Source of the DNA: Pseudomonadota bacterium
Lineage (GTDB): Bacteria; Desulfobacterota; Desulfobulbia; Desulfobulbales; SURF-16
Assembly (NCBI GenBank): GCA_018816555.1
Contig: JAHIVT010000141.1
Coordinates: 1-36,118 of the forward strand
DNA: 36,118 bases
Direction: 5' to 3'
The position numbers and the translations under genes were made by a program. Positions 25,736 through 33,693 of this stretch are shown here, piece after piece. Under the pieces are notes generated by a model. That model did no database searches and was not told where the DNA came from. It saw nothing but the letters and a program-made list of their open reading frames with translations. Each line of letters starts with the position of its first letter. The first letter of the stretch is position 1.

Positions 25736-26830
25736 ATGAAGCGAATCAAATACTCTGTTACGGCAATTTTTCTGGGGGCTGTGCTCCTCACTACTCCTGT
25801 TGTGGCAAGTACTCCTGCGCCCTCTCCAGCTGCATCCGGGGCCTCCGTGACCAGCGAGCAGGCGGTGGCAACACCGGATAAGAATGAGATAGAGTCCAAC
25901 CGCAAGAAGGCGGCAGAAGCCAGGAAGGAGATCGTGGCCCGGGTCAATGGCGTTGAGATCAATATGTACGACCTGCTGGGTATGATGAACCGAGTGGCCA
26001 GCGCTTTTTACAAAGATGTCCAGGAGCCCAGCGAAGAGATCACCAGGGAGATCAGACAGCGGGCGCTGGATCGTCTCATCTTTGAAGAGCTGGCGGTGGC
26101 GGAGGCTGAAAAGCAGGGCATCAAGCCCAAGGCGGAAAGAACCCAGGAGGTAATAGATAATCTCAAAAGCAGCTATGGTTCGGAAGAGGGATTCGCGGGC
26201 TATCTTGCCGACATTGCGCTGACCGAGGAGCAGCTCAGGGTCAGGATTGACCGGAGCCAGCTTCTTGAGGGCATCACCGGCCGCGAGGTGTACCAGAAGT
26301 CGGGTAAAGATCCTGCGGCGGTGGATAGGCTCTACCAGGAGTACAAGGAAGCCGGCAAATTAAAAAAGGCGGAAAATTACCAGATCAAGGAGATTCTGGT
26401 CATGGCCGGCAAGGATGTACAGGCGACAAGGGCCACCGCGGAAAAACTCCAGGCGCAGCTCACGCAGAACAATAATGACTTCAGTAAACTGATGCTCGAC
26501 GGCACCTTCATTGTCCGTCGCTATCAGGTCAATAAAGACAAGAATCCCGCAATATTTGAAAAAATGCTGGGCATGAAGGTCGGCGAGTTCAGCGGTGTTG
26601 TGCAGGATGGGGATACCTTCCATATTTTTGAGGTGCTGCATAAAGAGCCGGCCCGCGATCTGACGGAAGAGGAGGCGCGCACCATGTTGGAAGACCGACT
26701 GTCCCCCTATTTCCAGGAGAAGCGGCGGCAAGAATGGATGAAGGACCTGAGGAAAGATGCCAAGGTTGAGATCCTGCTAGATGATCTGCAACAGGAGGCC
26801 GGGGAGACGACGGTCAAGGCACAGAAATAG
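25736..26830 (+). CDS. Second exported SurA/parvulin-type foldase
   Basis: The 364-residue protein has a signal peptide ending near VVAS, then a Pro/Ala/Ser linker. The SurA-N-like region (IVARVNGVEINMYDLLGMMNRV ... RQRALDRLIFEELAVAEAEKQGI ... LTEEQLRVRIDRSQLLEGI) is followed by a parvulin-like fold (residues about 215-310), ending in a charged helix. The active-site His expected in the first strand is replaced (NYQIKEILVM), while the final strand TFHIFEVLHK keeps His. It is thus probably a chaperone more than an isomerase. Same architecture as the protein at 10703 but diverged; each arm of the locus has its own. AAGGAG 8 bases before the ATG. It probably assists folding of the neighbouring giant cytochrome. 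Confidence 0.85.
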   Translation: MKRIKYSVTAIFLGAVLLTTPVVASTPAPSPAASGASVTSEQAVATPDKNEIESNRKKAAEARKEIVARVNGVEINMYDLLGMMNRVASAFYKDVQEPSEEITREIRQRALDRLIFEELAVAEAEKQGIKPKAERTQEVIDNLKSSYGSEEGFAGYLADIALTEEQLRVRIDRSQLLEGITGREVYQKSGKDPAAVDRLYQEYKEAGKLKKAENYQIKEILVMAGKDVQATRATAEKLQAQLTQNNNDFSKLMLDGTFIVRRYQVNKDKNPAIFEKMLGMKVGEFSGVVQDGDTFHIFEVLHKEPARDLTEEEARTMLEDRLSPYFQEKRRQEWMKDLRKDAKVEILLDDLQQEAGETTVKAQK

Positions 26831-26833
26831 GGA

Positions 26834-26877
26834 GCGTTTCAACGTTTAAGCGTTTAAACGATTAAACGTTTGAACGC
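26834..26877. terminator. Imperfect inverted repeat between convergent genes
   Basis: GCGTTTCAACGTTTAAGCG (26834-26852) pairs with 26859-26877 at 16 of 19 positions around the loop TTTAAA. Internally it reiterates CGTTTAA. It lies exactly in the gap between the convergent parvulin and MORN genes, so a bidirectional terminator is likely, although no long T tract follows. Confidence 0.5.
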
Positions 26878-26881
26878 TTCA

Positions 26882-27859
26882 CTACTTGACCATTTCACCA
26901 TCAATGAAGAGGACCTTCTTCGTGTCGCCGTTGGGGAAGGTAAAGACGCCTTCCCCATGGCGTTTACCGTCCCTGAAGGTTCCTTCATAGGTGAGGCCGC
27001 TGGTATAGGTGAAGATGCCGTGGCCATTGCGTCTGCCGGCAAGGAACTCACCTTCATATATTGAACCGCTGGCAAAGGTATAGATACCATAACCGTGACG
27101 GCTGCAGTGGAGAAAATGGCCTGTATACACCGAACCGTCTTCCAACTCCAGTGTCCCCTCGCCATCAATACAGTTGCCTTTGACGCATGTGCCTTTGGTG
27201 TTATTGGGAAAGGTGACCCGTCCCTGGCCCTTAACCACCTTGCCGTTTTTAAACTGCCCGAGGTACTGGTGTTTAGAGGGAAAACTGATCCGCATCTCGC
27301 CGTTGAACAGGCCGTTTTTGAATTCGCCGCGGTATTCGCTGCCGTCAGGCAGGGAGAGGGTGCCTTCTCCCTGGTAGATGTTGTTTTTGAAATTGCCTGA
27401 ATAGGTGGTGCCGTCGTCGAATTCCATACCGCCGAAACCTTCGCGGATTTCATTTTTGAATTCGCCGCTGTAACGGGTTCCGTCGGGCCAGAGCAAGATG
27501 CCGCGACCGGTGACACAGTTGCCCTGTTCGCATTCCGCATCAGTGCCATCGGCAAAGAGGACGTAGCCGCCGCCATCATACTGGCCGTATTTGAAGCTGC
27601 CTTCATACATGGAACCGGATGGGAGAAAAAGGACTCCTGTGCCGCTTGGTTTGCCGGCGACAAAGGTTCCCTCGTAACGACTGCCGTCGTCATAGAGCCA
27701 GGTTCCCTGGCCGTTCTGGCAATCTCCGGTTGTGCATCTGCCGGCAATTTTTTTGGCAGATGGGGTATTGTCGCCTTTCTGCTGGGTCGGCTGGAACCAG
27801 GAGCAACCCCCTGCCAGCAGCAGGGTGAAAACCAGCAGGGAGTATGTTGCTTTTTTCAT
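26882..27859 (-). CDS. MORN-repeat lipoprotein
   Basis: The 325-residue protein has a lipoprotein signal (MKKATYSLLVFTLLLAGGC, lipobox LAGGC). The mature part has about nine MORN repeats with the Y-x-G-x-F core (RYEGTF, MYEGSF, RYSGEF, TYSGNF, EYRGEF, QYLGQF, VYTGHF, IYEGEF, TYEGTF), forming an extended beta-hairpin ladder. Three times the repeats are interrupted by a two-cysteine motif followed by a restart: CTTGDCQNGQGTW, CEQGNCVTGRGIL and CVKGNCIDGEGTL. AGGTG upstream supports the ATG. MORN ladders are surface or scaffold modules without catalysis; its link to the cytochromes rests on position alone. It is single, convergent to the parvulin gene and divergent from the next operon. Confidence 0.88.
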   Translation of the reverse strand: MKKATYSLLVFTLLLAGGCSWFQPTQQKGDNTPSAKKIAGRCTTGDCQNGQGTWLYDDGSRYEGTFVAGKPSGTGVLFLPSGSMYEGSFKYGQYDGGGYVLFADGTDAECEQGNCVTGRGILLWPDGTRYSGEFKNEIREGFGGMEFDDGTTYSGNFKNNIYQGEGTLSLPDGSEYRGEFKNGLFNGEMRISFPSKHQYLGQFKNGKVVKGQGRVTFPNNTKGTCVKGNCIDGEGTLELEDGSVYTGHFLHCSRHGYGIYTFASGSIYEGEFLAGRRNGHGIFTYTSGLTYEGTFRDGKRHGEGVFTFPNGDTKKVLFIDGEMVK

Positions 27860-28043
27860 ATTGACGCACCTAACGGGCTGGAAATTTTGCAGAGTGCAGC
27901 ATGATAATTTGCCAAGAAGTCAGGCGTCAGCAATTTGTGAGGCCAGTAAAGTCCTGTGTCGAGAAAATAACGATAACACTGTGACATAAATATTATTTTG
28001 ATAACTTGACATCACCAAAAATTTTTGTCAACAATCAAAGCTG

Positions 28044-28883
28044 ATGAATTTGAAAAATATTACTAATCTCTTTATCATGTTCTGCGTATGTGGCTTTATA
28101 CACGTGCAGTTTTCGCAGCTTCGGGCAGCCGAGGCAGAACAGAGCGGGACCGTTCGTTCTAGTGTCCGCGGTGGGGATTGCGTCAAATGTCATGAAAGTA
28201 TTGTCCTTACCCTGCAGCGCATGGGCAAGGCCCACCGGCAGCTCTGCCTGGATTGTCATCAGGGGCATCCGCCGGCTGATATGGAGATTGTTCCGTCCTG
28301 CAGTCGCTGTCATCGGGAAGGGCCTCATTTTGCATTGCCCGGCTGTTTAAAATGTCATACTGACCCGCATCAACCGCTGGAGATCAGCTTTACCCGGGAT
28401 ATAACCGCCCCCTGTCTGGCATGCCATAAACAACAGAGTGAACAGCTGCTTGCCAACCCGAGCATTCACAGTAAACTGGCCTGCTCGGCCTGTCATACCT
28501 TTCATGGCCAGATCCAGCCCTGTCAGAACTGTCATCTGCCCCATTCCGACACCATGGGGCGTGAAAGCTGCCATGGCTGCCATAAGGCGCACATGCCCCT
28601 TGTGGTGGCATACGGCGAGAATATTGTTTCGGAAGACTGCGGTTCCTGTCATAAGGATGTATATGAAATCATGGCGGCTACCTGGTCAAAACACAGAAAA
28701 GTGCCCTGTGTGCAGTGCCATGCCGGACGTCATGCCATGATTCCCCGCTGCCAGGATTGTCATGGCGAGCCGCATCCCCTGGAAATCTGGGCAAAGTTTA
28801 AGGAATGCGCTGACTGTCATGGGGTGGCCCATGAGCTGTGGGCAACCAAGGCCAGTAAAAATAAATTCGCGGAAAAAAACTAA
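28044..28883 (+). CDS. Dodecahaem periplasmic cytochrome c
   Basis: The 279-residue protein has a signal peptide (MNLKNITNLFIMFCVCGFIHVQFSQLRAAEA). Twelve CX2CH motifs are packed in about 220 residues (CVKCH, CLDCH, CSRCH, CLKCH, CLACH, CSACH, CQNCH, CHGCH, CGSCH, CVQCH, CQDCH, CADCH), roughly one haem per 18 residues, with additional His residues for bis-His ligation. Such density suits a compact electron wire in the periplasm; there is no lipobox, PKD domain or membrane anchor beyond the signal. It is the first gene of a run of eight closely spaced plus-strand genes ending at 34118. The upstream gap (27860-28043) is AT-rich and shows no sigma-54 match or 14-bp repeat, suggesting separate regulation from the 1-25.5 kb genes. 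Confidence 0.9.
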   Translation: MNLKNITNLFIMFCVCGFIHVQFSQLRAAEAEQSGTVRSSVRGGDCVKCHESIVLTLQRMGKAHRQLCLDCHQGHPPADMEIVPSCSRCHREGPHFALPGCLKCHTDPHQPLEISFTRDITAPCLACHKQQSEQLLANPSIHSKLACSACHTFHGQIQPCQNCHLPHSDTMGRESCHGCHKAHMPLVVAYGENIVSEDCGSCHKDVYEIMAATWSKHRKVPCVQCHAGRHAMIPRCQDCHGEPHPLEIWAKFKECADCHGVAHELWATKASKNKFAEKN

Positions 28884-28894
28884 GAAGATCCGGT

Positions 28895-30289
28895 ATGCAC
28901 TTGGACAAATCGACATTCATGCAGATTTTATCTCATCGCAATAACACGACCGATGGGGGAAATCGCCTTTTCCCTTTGTTTTTTTCCGTCTTGGTAGTTT
29001 TTTCTGTTTTGTTCCTTACGGCGGTACATGACTGCCGGGCCGATAACTGTCTGGCAAACGGCTGTCATGCTGAAGTGAAGATGAAGCAGTTTGTCCATGC
29101 CCCTGTTGACGGGGATGACTGCCTGTCCTGCCACCAACAGGTGAACCCGCAACATCCGTCTTCTGCGGGGAAGGACTTTGCCGTAGCGGCAGAGGGCGGC
29201 GACCTCTGTTTTCAGTGTCATGATCAGGAGGGGTTCAACGGCCAATTGAAACATGGCCCGTCTGCCTCCGGTGCCTGTACCGCGTGCCATGACCCGCATA
29301 GTTCCGATCAGAAAGGTCTGCTTAAAATGCCGCTGAAAGAATTGTGCCTTGATTGTCACCAGGATTTCGCGGCGAGCATGGAGGAGGCAGCCCACCTGCA
29401 TACCGCCATCCGCAAGCTTGACTGCGGCGCCTGCCATATGCCCCACAGCAGCGACCAGCCCAGCCTGTTGAAAGGCGACAGTATCAATCTCTGCTTCGGC
29501 TGCCACGAGAATATCAAAAACAAATATGATACCTCCCTGGACAAGCATAAGGCCCTTTATGTCAGGCAGCGATGCGGCAACTGTCATTTTGCCCACTTTT
29601 CCCAATATCCTGCCCTGCTTGTAAAAGAAGGGGCTGATCTCTGTTTCACCTGCCATGGCCAGGATGATCCGGGCCGCACCGATGCCCCCTTCAACATCCG
29701 CAAGGAGATAGAGGGTAAAGAGGTGGTGCACGGTCCGGTTGCCGAAGGAGAATGCGGTGCCTGTCATGATGTTCATGGCAGTAATTTCGCCATGCTGTTG
29801 ACCGGTCCCTTCCCCCGGACCTTTTATGCCCCGTATCAGGCTGATGAATATGACTTCTGCTTTGAGTGCCATGATAAAGAGCTGCTTACCTCCCAGCCGG
29901 TAAAAAATCAGACGGGTTTTCGTAACGGCACGGACAATCTCCATTATCGCCATGTGGTCAGAAAACAGAAGGGCCGTACCTGTCTGGCCTGCCATAGCGT
30001 GCATGCGAGCAATGGCCAGAAACTGATCAATCCTGAAGGAATTCCCTTTGGTAAATGGAAAATTCCCATCAGATTCGTGGCCACCGACACCGGCGGCGGA
30101 TGTGTGCCCGGCTGCCATCGTTCACTGGATTACGACAGAAAGGCGCCTGTTGATTACAGTAAACCCGGGGCGGCGAAGCAGAAGGAAGAGAAAAAACATC
30201 CAGAGGTTGAGAAAGAGAGCAAACCTGCTGCTGCGGACACAGAGTCACTGGAAACAGAGCCACTGGATACTGAGCAGATAAAACCATGA
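28895..30289 (+). CDS. Cytochrome c with about 13 haems, doubled-CXXCH type, charged C-terminal tail
   Basis: The 464-residue protein starts at ATG 28895 (or 28919, both with poor ribosome sites); its hydrophobic export segment is at about residues 25-44. The first motif is CX4CH (CLANGCH), then eleven CX2CH (CLSCH, CFQCH, CTACH, CLDCH, CGACH, CFGCH, CGNCH, CFTCH, CGACH, CFECH, CLACH), and last a CX3CH (CVPGCH). The regular C..CH...GP...C..CH...H spacing is that of doubled-CXXCH domains (PF09699). After the last haem a 60-residue Lys/Glu/Pro-rich tail follows with the near-repeat SLETEPLDTEQ, probably disordered. The first and last motifs and the block FRNGTDNLHYRHV...GG-C-PGCH...YDRKA recur in the 7-haem protein at 30939. 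The stop overlaps the next start by 4 bp. Confidence 0.9.
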   Translation: MHLDKSTFMQILSHRNNTTDGGNRLFPLFFSVLVVFSVLFLTAVHDCRADNCLANGCHAEVKMKQFVHAPVDGDDCLSCHQQVNPQHPSSAGKDFAVAAEGGDLCFQCHDQEGFNGQLKHGPSASGACTACHDPHSSDQKGLLKMPLKELCLDCHQDFAASMEEAAHLHTAIRKLDCGACHMPHSSDQPSLLKGDSINLCFGCHENIKNKYDTSLDKHKALYVRQRCGNCHFAHFSQYPALLVKEGADLCFTCHGQDDPGRTDAPFNIRKEIEGKEVVHGPVAEGECGACHDVHGSNFAMLLTGPFPRTFYAPYQADEYDFCFECHDKELLTSQPVKNQTGFRNGTDNLHYRHVVRKQKGRTCLACHSVHASNGQKLINPEGIPFGKWKIPIRFVATDTGGGCVPGCHRSLDYDRKAPVDYSKPGAAKQKEEKKHPEVEKESKPAAADTESLETEPLDTEQIKP

Positions 30290-30885
30290 AACGGCTATTA
30301 ATCTTATTTCCCCTTGTCTGCGGATCATTGCTGCTGGCTTTTGCCGGCTGCTCCAACGATCCGCTCATCAACCAGAAAAGGCTGACTAATGTCTTTGACG
30401 GGGTACCGGACCTGCCGCCGCTTGAGCAGCTGTGCAAGGATAATATGGGTGATATCTTCAACACCTACTATGAGGAAAGGCTGGCCGAGGCTGCGGCAGG
30501 CTCCGTTGAAGAGGAAAAGACCGTTGTCGTCGGTTCGAGCCATCCGCCCTATGCGGAAAAAAACTGCCAGGGCTGCCATGACTTCAAAAAGAAGAATCTG
30601 CTCCTCTATCCGGCCGATCAGCTGTGCGAAACCTGCCATGTCGGCTTTGTCAAAGGAAAGTACATCCATGGCCCGGTCTCGGTGCGGGACTGTCTGGCCT
30701 GTCATCTGCCGCACAGTTCAAAAAACAAGTCGCTGCTGCAGGAGAGCGTGAGCGAAATCTGCTCCAAATGCCACCAGGAGGAGCGGCTGGCCTCGAAGAT
30801 GCATAAACTGGTCATGAAGCACAATATGGAATGCGTCAACTGTCATGATGCCCATGGCGGGGATACCCCCTATTTCCTGAAATAA
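30286..30885 (+). CDS. Pentahaem cytochrome c lipoprotein
   Basis: The 199-residue protein has a lipobox (LLLAFAGC, Cys 22), so it is anchored to a membrane by lipid. A haemless N-terminal region of about 70 residues precedes five CX2CH motifs (CQGCH, CETCH, CLACH, CSKCH, CVNCH) in doubled-CXXCH arrangement with PHSSKNKSLL between. It is translationally coupled to the 13-haem gene (ATGA overlap). A lipid-anchored cytochrome next to soluble ones suggests a docking point at the outer membrane's inner face. Confidence 0.88.
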   Translation: MKRLLILFPLVCGSLLLAFAGCSNDPLINQKRLTNVFDGVPDLPPLEQLCKDNMGDIFNTYYEERLAEAAAGSVEEEKTVVVGSSHPPYAEKNCQGCHDFKKKNLLLYPADQLCETCHVGFVKGKYIHGPVSVRDCLACHLPHSSKNKSLLQESVSEICSKCHQEERLASKMHKLVMKHNMECVNCHDAHGGDTPYFLK

Positions 30886-30938
30886 GCCGAGGAAATGGGC
30901 AAATTAACAGTGGAATCATCAATGTAAATTTTTAGCCT

Positions 30939-31661
30939 ATGCGACCATTATTTTTCAGCATTATCGTTATTGCAATTTCCCTGGCAACAGGCTTCCGGGC
31001 TCAAGCCCAGACAGGCTGTGTCACGGCCCAGTGCCATGCCGGCTTTGCGGAGAAAAAACAGACCCATCCCGCTGAGGCGCAATGCTCCTCCTGCCATCTT
31101 GACAGCGGAGACCAGCATGCCAAGGGCGGCGAAACCCCCCCGGCTCTCCATGAGGATATGTGTGTCTCCTGCCATGACACGATGCTTGCCCATCGCTATC
31201 TGCATTCGCCGGTAACCAAGGCGAGCTGCCATCTCTGCCATGACCCACATGACGACATGGCAAGGAAACTGCTGCCGGAAGGCTACTCCGATAAACCATT
31301 CATCAATTATGACGCCGAGGCATACAAGCTCTGCTTTTCCTGCCACAAGCGGGATCTGCTCATGTTCCCGGATACCTCCTATTCCACCGGGTTCCGTAAC
31401 GGCACCGTTAATCTCCACTATCTTCATGTGAACAAGGCCATTCGGGGCAGGAGCTGCAAACTCTGCCACGAAATGCATGGGGCGGAGCAGCCGAAGATGA
31501 TGGCGGATACGGTTTCCTTCGGCAACTGGCGGATGCCGGTGAAGTTCAAGATGACGGAAAATGGCGGCAGCTGCTTCCCCGGTTGCCATGAGACCCGGCA
31601 ATATGACCGCAAGGCCAGGACGGTGCATCCGGAAAGCCGGAATACGGAAAACGATAAATGA
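30939..31661 (+). CDS. Heptahaem periplasmic cytochrome c
   Basis: The 240-residue protein has a signal peptide ending AQA, leaving Gln-Thr-Gly-Cys at the mature end. It has CX4CH (CVTAQCH), five CX2CH (CSSCH, CVSCH, CHLCH, CFSCH, CKLCH) and a terminal CX3CH (CFPGCH). It matches the first and last domains of the 13-haem protein at 28895 (GFRNGTVNLHYLHV ... RGRSCKLCHEMHG ... GGSCFPGCHETRQYDRKA), so the two are paralogues of different length. There is no good ribosome site at the ATG. Confidence 0.88.
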   Translation: MRPLFFSIIVIAISLATGFRAQAQTGCVTAQCHAGFAEKKQTHPAEAQCSSCHLDSGDQHAKGGETPPALHEDMCVSCHDTMLAHRYLHSPVTKASCHLCHDPHDDMARKLLPEGYSDKPFINYDAEAYKLCFSCHKRDLLMFPDTSYSTGFRNGTVNLHYLHVNKAIRGRSCKLCHEMHGAEQPKMMADTVSFGNWRMPVKFKMTENGGSCFPGCHETRQYDRKARTVHPESRNTENDK

Positions 31662-31672
31662 GGTGATGTGTT

Positions 31673-32239
31673 GTGAGTGATGCTCGATCCTATCAGGTCA
31701 TTGACAAGTCATACATGCGCATGATGGTTATCCGCTGCGCGCTGATTTTTTTTGCCGGCCTGTTGATTACAGGAGGGATTTTTTTTCTGATGATGCGCCA
31801 GTCCATCGGCCCGACCTATAGCGAAGGGTACCGAATGCTGGCTCAGCTGAACCGCGATATTTTCTATAAATCCCTTGTCATATACGGCAGCACGGTGCTG
31901 GTGGCGCTGGGCTGCATCGCGGTCACCATCATGCTGTATTCTCACCGGGTTGCCGGGCCTGTTTATCGTCTGCGGCTTTTTGCCGGCAGTATCGGTAAAG
32001 GTGAGATAAGTACCCGGGTGACGCTGCGGCAGACTGACGTGGTACACCCTCTGGCAAAGGAAATGAACCGGATGAATGATAATTTTCGAATGACACTGAC
32101 CGCAGTCATGCTGGAGATGGAGACATTGGAAAAACAAGCTGAGCTTCTTGAAAAAAACCAGGACGGTCGGGAGGCGCTCAATCAAATCAGAGAGGGGGCG
32201 GGAAGAATTTCCACTCTCATCGGCAAGTACAAATTATAA
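31673..32239 (+). CDS. Small inner-membrane HAMP-domain protein without output domain
   Basis: The 188-residue protein starts at GTG 31673 (AGGTGA upstream). Two transmembrane helices (about 18-40 and 68-90) flank a short periplasmic loop of about 27 residues. A cytoplasmic HAMP domain follows (HRVAGPVYRLRLFAGSIGKG with VHPLAKEMNRMNDNF), then a coiled-coil-like helix (LEMETLEKQAELLEKNQ) and the end; no kinase, cyclase or methyl-accepting domain is present. It is similar in size and layout to the protein at 33130. HAMP modules normally relay signals across membranes; in a cytochrome operon this could report or gate electron flow, or simply anchor partners. Function not known. Confidence 0.8.
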   Translation: MSDARSYQVIDKSYMRMMVIRCALIFFAGLLITGGIFFLMMRQSIGPTYSEGYRMLAQLNRDIFYKSLVIYGSTVLVALGCIAVTIMLYSHRVAGPVYRLRLFAGSIGKGEISTRVTLRQTDVVHPLAKEMNRMNDNFRMTLTAVMLEMETLEKQAELLEKNQDGREALNQIREGAGRISTLIGKYKL

Positions 32240-32250
32240 TTGTCAGTGGT

Positions 32251-33075
32251 ATGAAAAAATCCGTTCTTCTTTCTCTGCTTTTTGTCTGCGTCCTGTATTT
32301 GTTTGTTTATTGTCTGGAGCGAAATCCCCATGACTTCAAGGAGAGCGAATGCGGCATGTGTCATCAGGGCGACCCGAACTCGGCTAACTCGCTCTTGACG
32401 ACCAGCTCGACCGGAGCCTGTACCGGCTGTCATGGTGACATCCTGCGTTCCGGGTTCATGCATCCGTATGATGTGCGCCCCGAGCAGGTGAGTATCCCCA
32501 GAGACTTCCCCCTTGCCCCGTCAGGTCTGCTTGTCTGCACCACCTGCCATGGCGTGCATTCCGCTCATATCGATGCGTTGGGGCAAAAAACATATTTTCT
32601 GCGGCGTCAGGAGCGGGGCCGGGCCTTCTGCGCCGGTTGCCACACCCAGAGTACCCTTGCCGGCGGCCATGAGCTGGGGCTCGGCGAGGCGCATTTCCAG
32701 TCAAAGTATATCTCCACCGGTTACGGGCAGGACCTCGATGAAACGTCGAAAAACTGTATTTCCTGCCATGACGGCACCTATGGATCATCGGTGTCCATTT
32801 CCAGCGGGGTCTGGCAGCATAGCAGCAATTATGATCCTGCCGGTATGGGGCTTGAACGCAAGCATCCCATCGGCATCGATTATGAAGAGGCCCGCTTAAA
32901 GCATGGCCGGAAAACGGATCTGCGGCCCCTGGCCATGGTTGATCCGCGTATCCAGCTCTATAACGGCAGGCTGGGTTGCGGCACCTGCCATAATCCCTAT
33001 TCCCATCTTGAGGATGATCTGGTGATGAGCAATGAGCACAGCGCCCTCTGTTTTAGCTGCCACCAGATGGATTGA
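32251..33075 (+). CDS. Heptahaem cytochrome c, probably N-terminally membrane-anchored
   Basis: The 274-residue protein begins with a hydrophobic segment MKKSVLLSLLFVCVLYLFVYCLERN without a clear cleavage site, so it may stay tethered to the inner membrane. Seven CX2CH motifs (CGMCH, CTGCH, CTTCH, CAGCH, CISCH, CGTCH, CFSCH) follow. The C-terminal half (CISCHDGTYGSS ... KHPIGIDY ... CGTCHNPYS ... CFSCHQMD) parallels the C-terminal half of the tetrahaem at 15648, including the HP(I/V) motif and a terminal haem. It lies 11 bp after one HAMP gene and 54 bp before the other. Confidence 0.88.
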   Translation: MKKSVLLSLLFVCVLYLFVYCLERNPHDFKESECGMCHQGDPNSANSLLTTSSTGACTGCHGDILRSGFMHPYDVRPEQVSIPRDFPLAPSGLLVCTTCHGVHSAHIDALGQKTYFLRRQERGRAFCAGCHTQSTLAGGHELGLGEAHFQSKYISTGYGQDLDETSKNCISCHDGTYGSSVSISSGVWQHSSNYDPAGMGLERKHPIGIDYEEARLKHGRKTDLRPLAMVDPRIQLYNGRLGCGTCHNPYSHLEDDLVMSNEHSALCFSCHQMD

Positions 33076-33129
33076 GGGAAGAGTGAAAAGTAAGAAGGCA
33101 AAAGGCAAAAGAGAGAAGGCGAAAAACAG

Positions 33130-33693
33130 ATGACACAGAGTTTTAAGAGAAGAAATTATTTTATCGATAAGGTTGTCCAGGGCCGTTTTATAGTGGGTTT
33201 TTCCGCAGCTTCCCTGGCCGGCGGCGTGGTGGCGGTTTTTTGTTTCCGGTATTTTGCCCAGAAAAAACTGGATGCCACGCTCTATGCCATGAGACTGCCC
33301 GATGTGCCAATGAGAAATCTGCTGATGGGGGAGATGGTTATCAGCACCATCCTGACCGCTCTTTTTGTCGTGCTGCTTTTTGTTTTTACCGCCCGGAAGG
33401 TTTTTTCCAGGATCGAGGGGCCATTAAAGAAAATGGCGGGATCCCTGGCCAGGATAGCTGCCGGAGATCTGCGCAGTGAAGTGAAGTTACGGGAAAATGA
33501 TGAATTCCAGGAATTCGCCGAAGAGGTGAACAGCATGGTGCAGGCCATGAACAGCAGGTTGTCCGCCCTGGGATTCCAGGCTGAAAAGATCAGCAATCTG
33601 TGCAACAGGGCAGGAGAAGAGGAGAACGTACCCGAGCGCGTCAGGCACCACCTCAGAGCAATGAAAAAGGAGATGCAGGTTTTTAAGCTATGA
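33130..33693 (+). CDS. Second small inner-membrane HAMP-domain protein
   Basis: The 187-residue protein has two transmembrane helices (about 20-41 and 65-90) and a short periplasmic loop. A HAMP domain follows (SRIEGPLKKMAGSLARIAAGDL ... ENDEFQEFAEEVNSMVQAM), then a helical tail with no output domain. It is a structural twin of the protein at 31673, though sequence identity is low. GAGAAGG precedes the ATG, and the stop overlaps the next gene by 4 bp. The preceding 33080-33128 bases are purine-rich with AAAAGGCA reiterations. Role unknown. Confidence 0.8.
   Translation: MTQSFKRRNYFIDKVVQGRFIVGFSAASLAGGVVAVFCFRYFAQKKLDATLYAMRLPDVPMRNLLMGEMVISTILTALFVVLLFVFTARKVFSRIEGPLKKMAGSLARIAAGDLRSEVKLRENDEFQEFAEEVNSMVQAMNSRLSALGFQAEKISNLCNRAGEEENVPERVRHHLRAMKKEMQVFKL

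Noticed and set aside
28000-28043. TTGACA and CAAAAATTTTTG upstream of the 28-kb operon as a sigma-70 promoter
   Set aside because: No acceptable -10 element at 16-18 bp spacing; the region is simply AT-rich.
28928-30118. 396-codon minus-strand frame
   Set aside because: Shadow of the 13-haem cytochrome on the plus strand, with no recognisable domain and biased composition.
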